From Alphaproteobacteria bacterium (lineage in GTDB: Bacteria > Pseudomonadota > Alphaproteobacteria > SHVW01): a DNA stretch of 64,000 nucleotides. The DNA lies in assembly GCA_016869645.1 (NCBI GenBank), contig VGDO01000007.1, positions 1 through 64,000 on the forward strand, read 5' to 3'. Positions 16,369-25,128 of the stretch are shown here, in pieces. A program made the translations under genes and the position numbers. The notes beneath the pieces are model-generated. The model worked only from the letters and a program-made list of their open reading frames with translations. It was not told the origin of the DNA and made no database searches. How positions within the stretch are numbered: the first letter of the stretch is position 1; each line of letters begins with the position of its first letter.

Positions 16369-17478
16369 TCACGCATGGGCGAGGGCGTGGCGCACCAGCT
16401 TTCTCATCAGGCTGGGCAGGCCCGCCGCGCCCAGCCGGTCGACCCGGCACCACACGCCTTCCGGCTCCGCCCCGGCCAGCGCCGCGCGGCTGATGCGGGC
16501 CGTGTAGACGACGAGCTCGAGCTCGAGATGGGTGAAGCCGTGGCGCACCAGCCCCGGCAGCGCGCGCCAGGCGCCGGGTGCCGGTGCCTCGGCGAGCGCC
16601 TCCGCCTCCGACCACGGCGTGGCGCGCCATTCAGTCGACGGCACCTCCATCATGCCGCCAAGCAGGCCGCGGCTCGGCCGGCGGCGCAGCAGCACGGCGC
16701 CGTCGCGCGTGACGGCCCAGAAGGCGACGCCGCGCCTGAGCGGCCGCGCCATCTTGGGCGCGCGGCGCGGCAGGGTTTCGGCATCGCCCGCGTCGCGTGC
16801 GCGGCACAGCGAGGCCAACGGACAAACCAGGCATTTGGGCGCGCGCGGCGTGCAGATGGTGGCGCCCAGATCCATCATCGCCTGGGTGTAGTCGCCGCAG
16901 CGTTGCCGCGGCGTCAGCTCGGCTGCGCGGCGACGAATCTCGACCTTCGCCTTGGGCAGCGGCGTGGCGATGCGGAAGAGGCGCGCGACGACGCGTTCGA
17001 TGTTGCCGTCGACCGCGGTCGCCTGGCGGTCGAAGGCGATGGCGGCAATCGCGGCGGCCGAGTAGGGGCCGATGCCGGGCAGCTCGTCCAGGCCCTCCTC
17101 CGTTTCGGGGAACCGGCCGCCATGGCGCTCGACCACCGCGCCGGCGCAAGCGTGCAGGTTGCGCGCGCGCGCGTAGTAGCCGAGTCCGGCCCATTCGCGC
17201 ATGACATCCTCGCGGGGCGCAGCCGCCAGAGCATGGACATCGGGCCACAGGTCGAGGAAGCGCTGGAAATAGGGACCGACGACCGGCACCGTCGTCTGCT
17301 GCAGCATGATCTCGCTGAGCCAGACCCGGTAGGGGTCGGGCGCCTCGCCCGGGAGCGCGCGCCAGGGCAGGCTTCGGCGATGACGATCGTACCAGTCAAG
17401 CAGGCGATCGGCCGCCGCGTCGGGTCGGGATGTCACTGCTTTCGGCACGGCGCGAGGCGGCATGAACTGGACTGACAA
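16369..17478 (-). CDS. mutY: A/G-specific adenine DNA glycosylase MutY
   Basis: This 369-residue protein removes adenine mispaired with 8-oxoguanine. The catalytic Glu56 lies in WLSEIMLQQT. The helix-hairpin-helix reads LPGIGPYSAAAIAAIAF, followed by AVDGN with the catalytic Asp. The 4Fe-4S cluster motif is CX6CX2CX5C (CTPRAPKCLVCPLASLC). The C-terminal NUDIX-like 8-oxoG recognition domain begins near residue 250 and contains LLGGMMEVP and GFTHLELEL. The neighbourhood with divergent DUF721, DsbA and smc is common in Alphaproteobacteria. Confidence 0.96.
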   Translation of the reverse strand: MSVQFMPPRAVPKAVTSRPDAAADRLLDWYDRHRRSLPWRALPGEAPDPYRVWLSEIMLQQTTVPVVGPYFQRFLDLWPDVHALAAAPREDVMREWAGLGYYARARNLHACAGAVVERHGGRFPETEEGLDELPGIGPYSAAAIAAIAFDRQATAVDGNIERVVARLFRIATPLPKAKVEIRRRAAELTPRQRCGDYTQAMMDLGATICTPRAPKCLVCPLASLCRARDAGDAETLPRRAPKMARPLRRGVAFWAVTRDGAVLLRRRPSRGLLGGMMEVPSTEWRATPWSEAEALAEAPAPGAWRALPGLVRHGFTHLELELVVYTARISRAALAGAEPEGVWCRVDRLGAAGLPSLMRKLVRHALAHA

Positions 17479-17519
17479 CGGACGACCGGATCAGGCGCGA
17501 CTATACTGCGAGCCTTGAC

Positions 17520-18134
17520 ATGACGAAACGCGAGAACAAGACGGCTGATAGCAAGCCGGGCGATAGCAAGCCGGCCGATAGCAAGCCGGCCGATAGCAAG
17601 CCGGGCGAGGCCCCGCAACGCCGGCCCGGCCTGCGCGCGCTGGCCCAGAGCGTGCCGCGCGTGACCGCCGCCTCCGGCATGAAGCGAGGCTTCGGCCAGG
17701 CGGCTCTGTTCAGCCGGTGGTCGGACATCGTCGGTGCCATGCTGGCCGAGAGCTCGCTGCCCGAGCGACTCATCTTTCCGCGCGGCCAGCGTCATGACGG
17801 GACGCTGCACATCCGCGTCGAGGGTCCGCTGGCGCTCGAGCTCCAGCACCTCGAGCCCATCGTCGTCGAGCGCATCAACAGCTTCTTCGGCTATCACGCC
17901 GTCGCCCGGCTGGCGCTGCGCCAGGGTCCGCTGCCGCGGCCCAACGTGCGGCGCCCGAAACCGCCGGTCCCGTCGCTCACTGCGGCCCAGGAACGCGACA
18001 TCAGCGCCCGAGTCGCGGCAGTGGCCGATCCCGACCTGCGCGAGCGGCTCGCCGAGCTGGGCCGCTCCCTCGCCGCGAAGGCCCGGAATCCAGCGGCTTC
18101 GCCGCCGGCCCGGCCAACCGGAAAAAAACCCTAA
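17520..18134 (+). CDS. DUF721 (DciA-like) family protein
   Basis: The 204-residue protein has a DUF721 core (ASGMKRGFGQAALFSRWSDIVG, LHIRVEGPLALELQHLEPIVVERINSFFG). This is related to DciA, the helicase operator that loads the replicative helicase in bacteria without DnaC. Whether this copy acts in replication is inference. The N-terminus carries an unusual repeat of Asp-Ser-Lys-Pro units encoded by four 15-base repeats. The C-terminus is basic and Pro/Ala-rich. It is divergent from mutY with 41 bases between, and upstream of the DsbA-like and smc genes. Confidence 0.85.
   Translation: MTKRENKTADSKPGDSKPADSKPADSKPGEAPQRRPGLRALAQSVPRVTAASGMKRGFGQAALFSRWSDIVGAMLAESSLPERLIFPRGQRHDGTLHIRVEGPLALELQHLEPIVVERINSFFGYHAVARLALRQGPLPRPNVRRPKPPVPSLTAAQERDISARVAAVADPDLRERLAELGRSLAAKARNPAASPPARPTGKKP
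17547..17606 (+). repeat. Four tandem 15-base repeats inside the DUF721 gene
   Basis: The unit GATAGCAAGCCGGSC occurs four times without gaps, encoding Asp-Ser-Lys-Pro-Gly/Ala each time. Because the unit is a multiple of three, gain or loss of copies keeps the reading frame and only lengthens the flexible N-terminal arm. Confidence 0.95.
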
Positions 18135-18213
18135 TTGCCCAGCATTTCAGAAGTGTATCGTCGCGCCCGTCGGCGCGATATAATCGCAACATCTGGTGGT
18201 TAAGGAGGAAGAA

Positions 18214-18840
18214 TTGCGTCGTCGATCGCTATTGATAGGGGGTGCGGCTGTCGCCGTCCTGGCCGGACTTGGCCTTCCGGGGAGCCCGGCGGCCTGGGCC
18301 GCCTCGACCGAGGACATGCTCAAGGACCGGGTGCTCGGCAAGGCCGACGCGCCGGTCACCATCATCGAGTATGCGTCCTTCACCTGCCCCCATTGCGCGA
18401 CCTTCCACGTCGAGACGCTGCCGCACCTGAAGAAGGAATATCTCGACACCGGCAAGGCCAAGCTCATCTTCCGCGATTTTCCATTCGATGAGCCGGCGCT
18501 GCGCGCTTCCATGCTGGCGCGCTGCATGCCAACCGAGCGTTATTTCCCCGTCGTCGAAACGCTGTTCAAGTCGCAGAACCAGTGGGCGAAGGAAAAGGAC
18601 GCGACCGCCAATCTCGCGCGCATCGGCAAGCTCGCGGGCATGAGCGATGCCGATTTCAAGACCTGCATGGCCAATAACGCGCTCATGGACGGCATCCTCA
18701 AGGTGCGGCTCGACGGCGAGAAGAATTTTGGCGTGCAATCGACGCCGACCTTCATCATCAACGACAAGAACAAGATCTCGGGCAACCAGCCCGCGGCCGA
18801 GTTCGACAAAGTGATCAAGCCGCTCCTGCCCAAGTCCTGA
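18214..18840 (+). CDS. DsbA-family thiol:disulfide oxidoreductase
   Basis: This 208-residue periplasmic thioredoxin-fold protein has an N-terminal signal (RRRSLLIGGAAVAVLAGLGL to AWA) and an active site CPHC at residues 58-61 within IEYASFTCPHC. The cis-proline loop reads GVQSTPTFIIN. Domain order matches DsbA/BdbD-like oxidases that introduce or isomerise disulfides. The TTG at 18214 is preferred because AAGGAGG lies five bases upstream; a GTG at 18196 is upstream of that site. smc follows 28 bases later, a conserved alphaproteobacterial arrangement. Confidence 0.9.
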   Translation: MRRRSLLIGGAAVAVLAGLGLPGSPAAWAASTEDMLKDRVLGKADAPVTIIEYASFTCPHCATFHVETLPHLKKEYLDTGKAKLIFRDFPFDEPALRASMLARCMPTERYFPVVETLFKSQNQWAKEKDATANLARIGKLAGMSDADFKTCMANNALMDGILKVRLDGEKNFGVQSTPTFIINDKNKISGNQPAAEFDKVIKPLLPKS

Positions 18841-18868
18841 ACCGTCAATCGCAGAGGTCCACACAACC

Positions 18869-21800
18869 GTGCTGTTCTCCAAGCTGCGTCTCGCTGGCTT
18901 CAAATCCTTCGTCGATTCCACCGAACTCTCGATCGATCCCGGCCTGACCGGCATCGTCGGCCCCAACGGGTGCGGCAAGTCCAACCTCGTCGAGGCCCTG
19001 CGCTGGTGCATGGGCGAGACCAGTCCGAAATCGATGCGCGGCGGCGAGATGGACGACGTCATCTTCGGCGGCTCGACCGCGCGGCCTGCGCGCAACCTCG
19101 CCGAGGTCCATCTGCTGCTTCAGAATGACGATCGCAAGGCCACGGCGCAATTCAACGAGGCCGAAGAGATCGAAATCATCCGGCGCATCGAGCGCGGCAA
19201 GGGCTCGCACTACCGCATCAACGGCCGCGAGGTGCGCGCACGCGACGTGCAGCTCCTGTTTGCCGACGCCGCGACGGGCGCGCATGCGACCGGCCTGGTC
19301 AGCCAGGGCAAGATCGGCCAGATCATCCAGGCGAAGCCTGCCGACCGCCGCGCGCTGCTCGAGGAAGCCGCCGGCATTACCGGCCTGCATTCGCGCCGCC
19401 ACGAGGCCGAGCTGCGCCTGCGCGCCGCCGAGCAGAACCTGGCGCGCCTCGACGACGTGCTGGTGGCCCTGGGCGCCCAGCTCGAAGGATTGAAGCGCCA
19501 GGCGCGCCAGGCGCAACGTTACCGCACCATTTCCGAAAGCATCCGGCGCGCCGAATCGATCGTGCTCCATCTGCGCTGGCAGGCGGTCCAGGTCGAACGC
19601 GCCGCCGCCGAAGAGAAGCAGCGCGAGGCCGAGCGGCTGGTCGGCCAATTGACCGCCGCCGCCGCGGCCATCGCGACCGAGCAGGCCGACGCCGCCGCCG
19701 GGCTTCCGGCGCTGCGCCAGGCCGAGGCCGAGGCGGCCGCGGAGCTGCAGCGCCTGATGCTGGCGCGCACGGAGCTCGACGCCGAGGAACGCCGCATCGC
19801 CGAGGCGAAGCGCGACGCCGAGCAGCGCCTGCGCCAGATCGTCGGCGACATCGAGCGCGAGACCGCGCTTGCCGCCGACGCGGCCGCCGCCCTCGAGAAG
19901 TTCGACGCCGAGCGCGATCAGCTCGTGGCCGAGCAGGCGCACGAGCCGGACCAGCATGCAACCATCCAGGCGAAGCTTGCCGATCACGGACAGGCCGCGG
20001 ACGCGGTCGAGGCCGAGCTGACCCAGCTGACGGCGCGGATTGCCGCCGACGAGGCGCGCCGCGCCGCGCTGCACCGCCGGCTGGCGGAGCTCGAGCAGCA
20101 GCTCCAGCGTCTCCAGCGCGTCGCCGACGACCTCGCCGAGCAGCGCCGCCGCGTCGACGCCGACGCGGGCGAGACCGAAGCGCTGGTCCAGGCCGAGGCC
20201 GAGGTCGCCGCGGCCGAAGCCGCGCTGGCGCACGCGCGCCATGCCGCGGAGTCCTCTGAGACGGCGCGCCGCGCCGCTGAAGAGGATGCGGCCGGCAAGC
20301 GCCGCGCGTTGAGCGAGGCCGATGCCGAACTGGCGCGAATCGCGGCCGAGATGCGTGCGCTTCAGGACCTGCTCAGGCAGTCCGGGGGCAGCGACTACCC
20401 GCCGATCGTCGATGCGATCAAGGTCGAGCCGGGCTACGAGGCGGCGCTCGGCGCGGCGCTCGGCGAGGCGCTGAGCGCGCCCGCGGGCGACGGCGAGGCC
20501 GTCGGCGCGCCGATGCGCTGGCACGTTCTCCCGCCGGTCGATCAGATCCTGCCGGTGTTCGACGGTGTCGAGCCGCTGGCGCGTTTCGTCACAGCCCCAC
20601 CGGCGCTGACGCGCGCGCTCTCGCAGATCGGCGTCCTGCCCGAAGGCGCCCTTGCTGACACGGACATCGCGGCAATGCGGTCGTCCCTGCGCCCGGGGCA
20701 GAGCCTGGTCGGCCGTGACGGTGCGGTCTGGCGCTGGGACGGCTTCACCCAGGCGGCTGGTGCGCCCAGTGCGGCGGCGCTGCGCCTCCATCAGCGCAAC
20801 CGGCTGAGCGAGCTCGAGGACGAGCACGCGACCGTCGCGGCGCGCCGCAACGGCGCCGCCGAGAGTCATGCTGCCGCCGAGTCCGCCAGCGCCAGCGCGC
20901 TCGAGACCGCGCGTGCGCAGCGCAGCGCCGTCGACGCGGCGCTCGGCGATGTCAATGCGGCGCGTGGCCGGCAATTGGCACTGGCTCAGCAGGCTGCCGC
21001 CATCCAGTCGCGACGCGGGGCGCTGGACGACGCCCAGCGGCGGCTCGCCGCAGACCGCGGCGAGGCCGAGGCCCAGCTCGCCGGCGTGCGCCAAGCCGAG
21101 GCCGAGCTGGTCGACGCCGCGGTCGCCAAGGCGCGTGCCGCCGATTTGCGCGTCGATCTCGCCGAGAAGCGCGGCGCCGTTCTTGCTGCGCGCAGCGAGC
21201 GCGACCGCCTGCTCAACGAGGCCGAGGGGCGTCGCCAGCGCCTCAACGCCATCTCGATCGAATCGCGCTCCTGGCGCGGTCGCGCCGAGGGCGCGCAACG
21301 ACGCATCGGCGATCTGGAGCAGCGGCGCACCGCGTGCGGCGATGAGCTACAGCGTCTGGCGCAGCGGCCGGCCGAGATCGATGCCCAGCGCCGTCAGCTG
21401 CTCGACCTGATCGGCCGCGCGGAAACCAAGCGGCGCGATGCGGCCGACACGCTGGGCGGTGCGGAAGCGCGCCTCGCCGAGGTCGACCGCAGGCTCAAGG
21501 CGGCCGAGGCGGCACTCGGCGGCGGCCGCGAGGATCGCGTGCGCGCCGAGGCCCAGGTCCAGCAGATCGAACAGGCGCGCCAAGCGCTGGTCGAGCGCAT
21601 CGCCGAGCGGCTGCAATGCGCTCCCGAGGCGATCCTGGAGAATGCCGGCTTGTCGGCCGACGATTCCATGCCGTCTGCCGAGCAGATCGCCACGCGCTTC
21701 GACCGCCTGATCCGCGAGCGAGACAACATGGGCCCGGTCAATCTGCGCGCCGAGCAGGAATCCGAGGAGCTCGAGCAGCAGATGACGACCATGCAGTCGG

Positions 21801-22354
21801 AGAAGGACGACCTGGTCCAGGCCATCGCCCGGCTGCGCCAGGGCATTGGCGCGCTCAACCGCGAGGGCCGCGAGCGCCTGCTCGCCTCCTTCGAGCAGGT
21901 CAACAAGCACTTCCAGGACCTGTTCGTCCGGCTGTTCGGCGGCGGCCGCGCCCATCTCGAGCTCACCGAATCGGAGGATCCGCTCGAGGCCGGCCTGGAG
22001 ATCATGGCGAGCCCGCCGGGCAAGCGGCTGCAGACGCTGTCGCTGCTGTCGGGCGGCGAGCAGGCGCTGACCGCCGTGTCGCTGCTGTTCGCCGTGTTCC
22101 TGACCAACCCGGCGCCGATCTGCGTGCTCGACGAGGTCGACGCGCCGCTCGACGACGCCAATGTCGACCGGGTGTGCACCTTGCTCGAGGACATCGCCAA
22201 GGAGACCGGCACGCGCTTCCTGATCGTCACGCATCACCGCATGACCATGTCGCGCATGGACCGGCTCTACGGCGTGACCATGGCCGAGCGCGGCATCTCC
22301 CAGCTCGTCTCGGTCGACCTACAGAGTGCCGAGCGGATCCGCGACGTGGCCTGA
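18869..22354 (+). CDS. smc: Chromosome segregation/condensin protein SMC
   Basis: This 1161-residue SMC ATPase has Walker A GPNGCGKSN at residues 31-39, two long coiled coils rich in Ala/Glu/Arg, and a hinge around residues 510-640 (YPPIVDAIKVEPGYEAALGAALGEAL). The C-terminal head has signature LLSGGEQALTAVSLLFAVF near 1058 and Walker B ICVLDEVDAPLDDANVDR near 1084. It forms the homodimeric core of bacterial condensin with ScpA and ScpB, which are not in this window. The start is GTG. Length is normal. Confidence 0.97.
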   Translation: MLFSKLRLAGFKSFVDSTELSIDPGLTGIVGPNGCGKSNLVEALRWCMGETSPKSMRGGEMDDVIFGGSTARPARNLAEVHLLLQNDDRKATAQFNEAEEIEIIRRIERGKGSHYRINGREVRARDVQLLFADAATGAHATGLVSQGKIGQIIQAKPADRRALLEEAAGITGLHSRRHEAELRLRAAEQNLARLDDVLVALGAQLEGLKRQARQAQRYRTISESIRRAESIVLHLRWQAVQVERAAAEEKQREAERLVGQLTAAAAAIATEQADAAAGLPALRQAEAEAAAELQRLMLARTELDAEERRIAEAKRDAEQRLRQIVGDIERETALAADAAAALEKFDAERDQLVAEQAHEPDQHATIQAKLADHGQAADAVEAELTQLTARIAADEARRAALHRRLAELEQQLQRLQRVADDLAEQRRRVDADAGETEALVQAEAEVAAAEAALAHARHAAESSETARRAAEEDAAGKRRALSEADAELARIAAEMRALQDLLRQSGGSDYPPIVDAIKVEPGYEAALGAALGEALSAPAGDGEAVGAPMRWHVLPPVDQILPVFDGVEPLARFVTAPPALTRALSQIGVLPEGALADTDIAAMRSSLRPGQSLVGRDGAVWRWDGFTQAAGAPSAAALRLHQRNRLSELEDEHATVAARRNGAAESHAAAESASASALETARAQRSAVDAALGDVNAARGRQLALAQQAAAIQSRRGALDDAQRRLAADRGEAEAQLAGVRQAEAELVDAAVAKARAADLRVDLAEKRGAVLAARSERDRLLNEAEGRRQRLNAISIESRSWRGRAEGAQRRIGDLEQRRTACGDELQRLAQRPAEIDAQRRQLLDLIGRAETKRRDAADTLGGAEARLAEVDRRLKAAEAALGGGREDRVRAEAQVQQIEQARQALVERIAERLQCAPEAILENAGLSADDSMPSAEQIATRFDRLIRERDNMGPVNLRAEQESEELEQQMTTMQSEKDDLVQAIARLRQGIGALNREGRERLLASFEQVNKHFQDLFVRLFGGGRAHLELTESEDPLEAGLEIMASPPGKRLQTLSLLSGGEQALTAVSLLFAVFLTNPAPICVLDEVDAPLDDANVDRVCTLLEDIAKETGTRFLIVTHHRMTMSRMDRLYGVTMAERGISQLVSVDLQSAERIRDVA

Positions 22355-22536
22355 GAGGAGCGGCAGCTCGTCAATCGAATGTTAGGCACCAGTCGGAAGC
22401 GCGCAGCCAGCAGCGCTCTTGCGGCACGTCACCGCGTCGATACAGCTTCGTCACCTCCCTCACGCGCCCGGTCGCGAACGCCGCGCGAGCGCCGTCTCTT
22501 CTGCGCTTCCTCCGATCGATCCGGGGTCGGTAAGGC

Positions 22537-23160
22537 TCAGCCGCCGTCAGGCTCGAAACTGATCTTGAGCCGGTGGCCGGTCGCGGCTGCCAGCTTTTCC
22601 AGCGTGCGCGTCGATGGCTTGGTGCGGCCGGCTTCGAGACGGGCGATCACCGTGCGCTTGGTCTTCATGCGCTCGGCCAGTCGGTCCTGGGTCAGGCCGG
22701 CTCGCGTGCGCGCCTCGATCATCTGCGCGGCGAGCCGGAACTCACTTGCGAGCTCGGCGAGAGCTTTGGCGTATCCGAAGCGAGTCTTTCGCCATTTCTT
22801 GTGAAGCTCGCCGACGCGCGCGCGTTTCCTGATCATGTCACCTCCCTTGCCCCGCGCCAGCGCCAAGGCGACTTCGCCGCGCTGCGCGTTGCGCCCGGCC
22901 TTCATCAGAGCGCGCACCGCCACGACGCGGCGCCGGCGCGCGACGACATGGATCGGCACAGTGTAGCCGGCCCGGCCCCTGCCACCGAGCGGCACCTCCC
23001 AGAGCGATCCGGCCAGGTGCCTGAGATGCGGCGCGCCAACGCCGGCAAGTCCATAGGTCTCGATCATCTCCGCGACGCGCTGGAAACGCGCCAGGACTGC
23101 GTCCGGCGACGCTTCGAGCTCGGCCGTGACCAGAGCATCGAGGACCTCGACGATCCACAC
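22537..23160 (-). CDS. HigB-HigA type toxin-antitoxin read as one fused polypeptide
   Basis: One open frame encodes a Gp49/HigB-like toxin (VWIVEVLDALVTAELEASPD, HLRHLAGSLWEVPLGGRGRAGY, VVAVRALMKAG) followed without a stop by a HigA-like XRE antitoxin (HKKWRKTRFGYAKALAELASEF, AGLTQDRLAERMKTKRTVIARLEAGR). Normally these are two genes overlapping by ATGA. Here the antitoxin's own ATG at 22836 is in frame with the toxin and has a strong GGAGGTGA just upstream (22845-22838). Removing one G from the run at 22850-22853 would give the ending ALARAREVT followed by a TGA overlapping that ATG, the standard layout. The fusion therefore stems from a one-base insertion, real or a sequencing error. GTG 23160 is chosen to match relatives starting MWTVE; TTG 23175 or 23202 are longer options. 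Confidence 0.8.
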   Translation of the reverse strand: MWIVEVLDALVTAELEASPDAVLARFQRVAEMIETYGLAGVGAPHLRHLAGSLWEVPLGGRGRAGYTVPIHVVARRRRVVAVRALMKAGRNAQRGEVALALARGKGGDMIRKRARVGELHKKWRKTRFGYAKALAELASEFRLAAQMIEARTRAGLTQDRLAERMKTKRTVIARLEAGRTKPSTRTLEKLAAATGHRLKISFEPDGG

Positions 23161-23165
23161 GCCCG

Positions 23166-23184
23166 AATGTAGCAAATTTGCTAC
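23166..23184 (-). promoter_or_regulatory. Palindromic operator and -10 element of the second HigBA module
   Basis: GTAGCAAATTTGCTAC (23169-23184) is a perfect 16-base palindrome just upstream of the toxin start. Its minus-strand end runs into TACATT (23171-23166), a plausible -10 hexamer. Six to seven bases further lies the GTG start at 23160, so the mRNA may be leaderless. The half-site ATTTGCTA recurs at the first HigBA promoter. Confidence 0.6.
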
Positions 23185-23268
23185 GTCAGAATCCAGCGGC
23201 AAGCGGCGGTGTTAGTCAGACCGCACGATGCGGGCGCAGCATGCTGCGCCTAGAAGTCGGAACCCTTT

Positions 23269-24474
23269 CTAGAAATCCAGAACCGGGATCTCGCGCGGCG
23301 CGCGACGCGTCAGGAGCTGCGCGCCGTTCTCGGTCACCACGAGGTTCTCCTCGTGGACCAGGATCTTGCCATCGCCGAAAATGGCGCTTGGCTCGATGGT
23401 CAGCACCGTGCCCACCTGCAGCACCGTGTCGTCGCCCGGCATGTTGGAGGGCGGCTCGGTCATGACCTTGCCGAGGCCGTGGCCGAAGCGGCCGACATTG
23501 CCGAGCGCGATGCCCGCATCCTCGAGCACCTTGGCCTGGGCCGCGAACACGTCGGCCGCGGTGGCGCCGGGGCGTGCCGCCTTGATGCCGGCGTTGGTCG
23601 CCTTGAACAGCAGCTCGTGGATGCGCTTGGCCGCGTCGCTCGGCGGCTTGCCGAGCGCGAAGTTGCGGTCGAAGTCGCAGAAATAGCCGCCATAGCGCGC
23701 GCCGGTATCGATTAGGAAGATGTCGCCGCGCTTGAACTTCCGGTCGGTCGGGCCCTGGATGATGCTGTCGTAGCCGCCGGGCCCGGATCCGATCGCGGCA
23801 TAGGGCGTCTTGTCGGCGCCGCGCATCAGCATGTCGGCCTGGAACTTGCGCACCAGGTCGCGCTCGGTATCGCCCGATTTCACCAGAGCGCCCATGTTGT
23901 CGAAGGCGTCGCCGGCGATCTGGCACATGCGGCGGACGCGCTCGACCTCGGCCGGCGACTTGACCAGCCTCAGCTCGCGCGTGACGTGCATGCAGTCGAC
24001 GATGTCGAACGGCCGGATCATGTCGCGCACGCGATTGAGGTCGGCGACCGGCATGCCGATGCGCGATTCCGCGCCGAGCTCGACGCCGACGCGGCTGTAG
24101 CTGCGCTTGACGCCGAGCACCGCGCGCTTGACCAGGTCGAGGCCCTCGTTGGACGGTCGCGGTGACGGCCACGACATGATCGTGTCGACCCACGAGGTCG
24201 CACGCCAGTTGGTCACGCCGAGCTCGGGAATGATCGCGGTCGGCTCGCCCTCGCGCGGCAGCAGGAAGTACCAGGGCCGCGTCGGCGTGTTCCAGGCAAA
24301 CTGCGTGGTGAAGCCGGCGAGATATTCGATGTTGGCTTCCGAGGTGATGAGCATCGCGTCGAGCCGCTCGCGCGTCATCAGCGCGCGCGCCCGTTCGGTG
24401 CGGTGCTCGAACTCGTCCCGCGTGAAGGGCGGCAGCTCGCGACGCTTTTTGACCGGCAACGGCCTCTTCGGCAT
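23269..24474 (-). CDS. M24-family Xaa-Pro peptidase/creatinase-like protein
   Basis: This 401-residue cytoplasmic metallopeptidase of the pita-bread fold has an N-terminal creatinase domain to about residue 165 (LDAMLITSEANIEYLAGFTTQ). The catalytic domain follows, with metal ligands in IDTGARYGGYFCDFDRNF (two Asp), GHGLG (His), TIEPS and HEENLVVTENG (two Glu). It probably cleaves X-Pro bonds of peptides, though creatinase-like or ectoine-related hydrolysis cannot be excluded. Length and motifs are intact. It is divergent from the atp operon with about 250 bases between. Confidence 0.88.
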   Translation of the reverse strand: MPKRPLPVKKRRELPPFTRDEFEHRTERARALMTRERLDAMLITSEANIEYLAGFTTQFAWNTPTRPWYFLLPREGEPTAIIPELGVTNWRATSWVDTIMSWPSPRPSNEGLDLVKRAVLGVKRSYSRVGVELGAESRIGMPVADLNRVRDMIRPFDIVDCMHVTRELRLVKSPAEVERVRRMCQIAGDAFDNMGALVKSGDTERDLVRKFQADMLMRGADKTPYAAIGSGPGGYDSIIQGPTDRKFKRGDIFLIDTGARYGGYFCDFDRNFALGKPPSDAAKRIHELLFKATNAGIKAARPGATAADVFAAQAKVLEDAGIALGNVGRFGHGLGKVMTEPPSNMPGDDTVLQVGTVLTIEPSAIFGDGKILVHEENLVVTENGAQLLTRRAPREIPVLDF

Positions 24475-24618
24475 AACCCCATCCCCCGCTTCGACGCCCG
24501 TTGGCAGGCCGCATTACAGGCCCGCCCGACGCTGGCGTCCAGCACGATACGCCATCGGCCGGTAAATTTGCGACAAATCATTGGGCTGCAACGCCGATTC
24601 CGGCCCGGCCGGGTTGCC

Positions 24619-24647
24619 TTGACAGGCCGGGGACCACCCCTTATGTT
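24619..24647 (+). promoter_or_regulatory. Sigma-70-type promoter of the atp (Fo) operon
   Basis: TTGACA (24619-24624) and TATGTT (24642-24647) are separated by exactly 17 bases: a consensus -35 and a 4/6 -10. Transcription should start near 24654, about 68 bases upstream of the atpI ATG. This is the best sigma-70 promoter seen in the window, fitting a strongly expressed operon. Confidence 0.7.
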
Positions 24648-24656
24648 GAGCCGCAC

Positions 24657-24676
24657 TTCGGCCGGAAACGGCCGAA
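24657..24676 (+). promoter_or_regulatory. 5'-terminal hairpin with GAAA tetraloop in the atp leader
   Basis: TTCGGCCG and CGGCCGAA form a perfect eight-base-pair stem capped by a GAAA tetraloop, starting within a few bases of the predicted transcription start. Such 5' stem-loops can shield mRNA from RNase E. It lies about 45 bases upstream of the atpI start. Confidence 0.55.
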
Positions 24677-24721
24677 AGGGTGGGGGTTTTCGCCTGTGTG
24701 GGTCGCACCAGCGAGACACCG

Positions 24722-25093
24722 ATGACTGAGCCCAAAGCCCCGCTCTCGCTCGACGAGCTCGACGCCAAGCTGCGCCGGGCGCGCCAAGAAGCGGGAGGCG
24801 ATGGGGCGGCGGGGGCGGCACCGGCCAAAGCGCTCGGCGTCGGATTCAGAGTCGGCATCGAGTTGGTCGTCGCATTGGTCGTCGGCGTCGGAATCGGCTA
24901 CTTCCTCGATGTCTGGCTCGGCACAAAACCCTGGCTCATGCTGGTGTTCTTCGTCCTGGGCACGGGGGCCGGCATCGTCAATGTCTGGCGCGTGGTGACC
25001 GGCTTGGATCAGGCGGTCGGCTATCGCGGTGAGACGGGCGAGGCGGCGTCGAAGACGGGCTCGGACGACGGTGGCGGCAGCAGGTCGCGCTAG
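24722..25093 (+). CDS. atpI: ATP synthase protein I (AtpI)
   Basis: This 123-residue protein has a charged N-terminus and two membrane helices (VGIELVVALVVGVGIGYFLDVWL and LMLVFFVLGTGAGIVNVW), matching AtpI/AtpQ-type proteins that help assemble the c-ring or supply Mg. The start MTEPKAPLSL was chosen as the family-like ATG; 14 further codons upstream are open but lie in the leader. It is first in atpI-B-E-F'-F, with 35 bases to atpB. F1 genes are absent, as is usual for alphaproteobacteria with split Fo and F1 operons. Confidence 0.88.
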   Translation: MTEPKAPLSLDELDAKLRRARQEAGGDGAAGAAPAKALGVGFRVGIELVVALVVGVGIGYFLDVWLGTKPWLMLVFFVLGTGAGIVNVWRVVTGLDQAVGYRGETGEAASKTGSDDGGGSRSR

Positions 25094-25128
25094 CAGGCGC
25101 GGCACCGGACGAATCCGAGGGACGCGTT

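Noticed and set aside
18845..21298. An 817-codon minus-strand open frame
   Set aside because: It lies antisense to smc and is low-complexity Leu/Gly/Arg, a mirror of the Ala/Glu-rich coiled coil.
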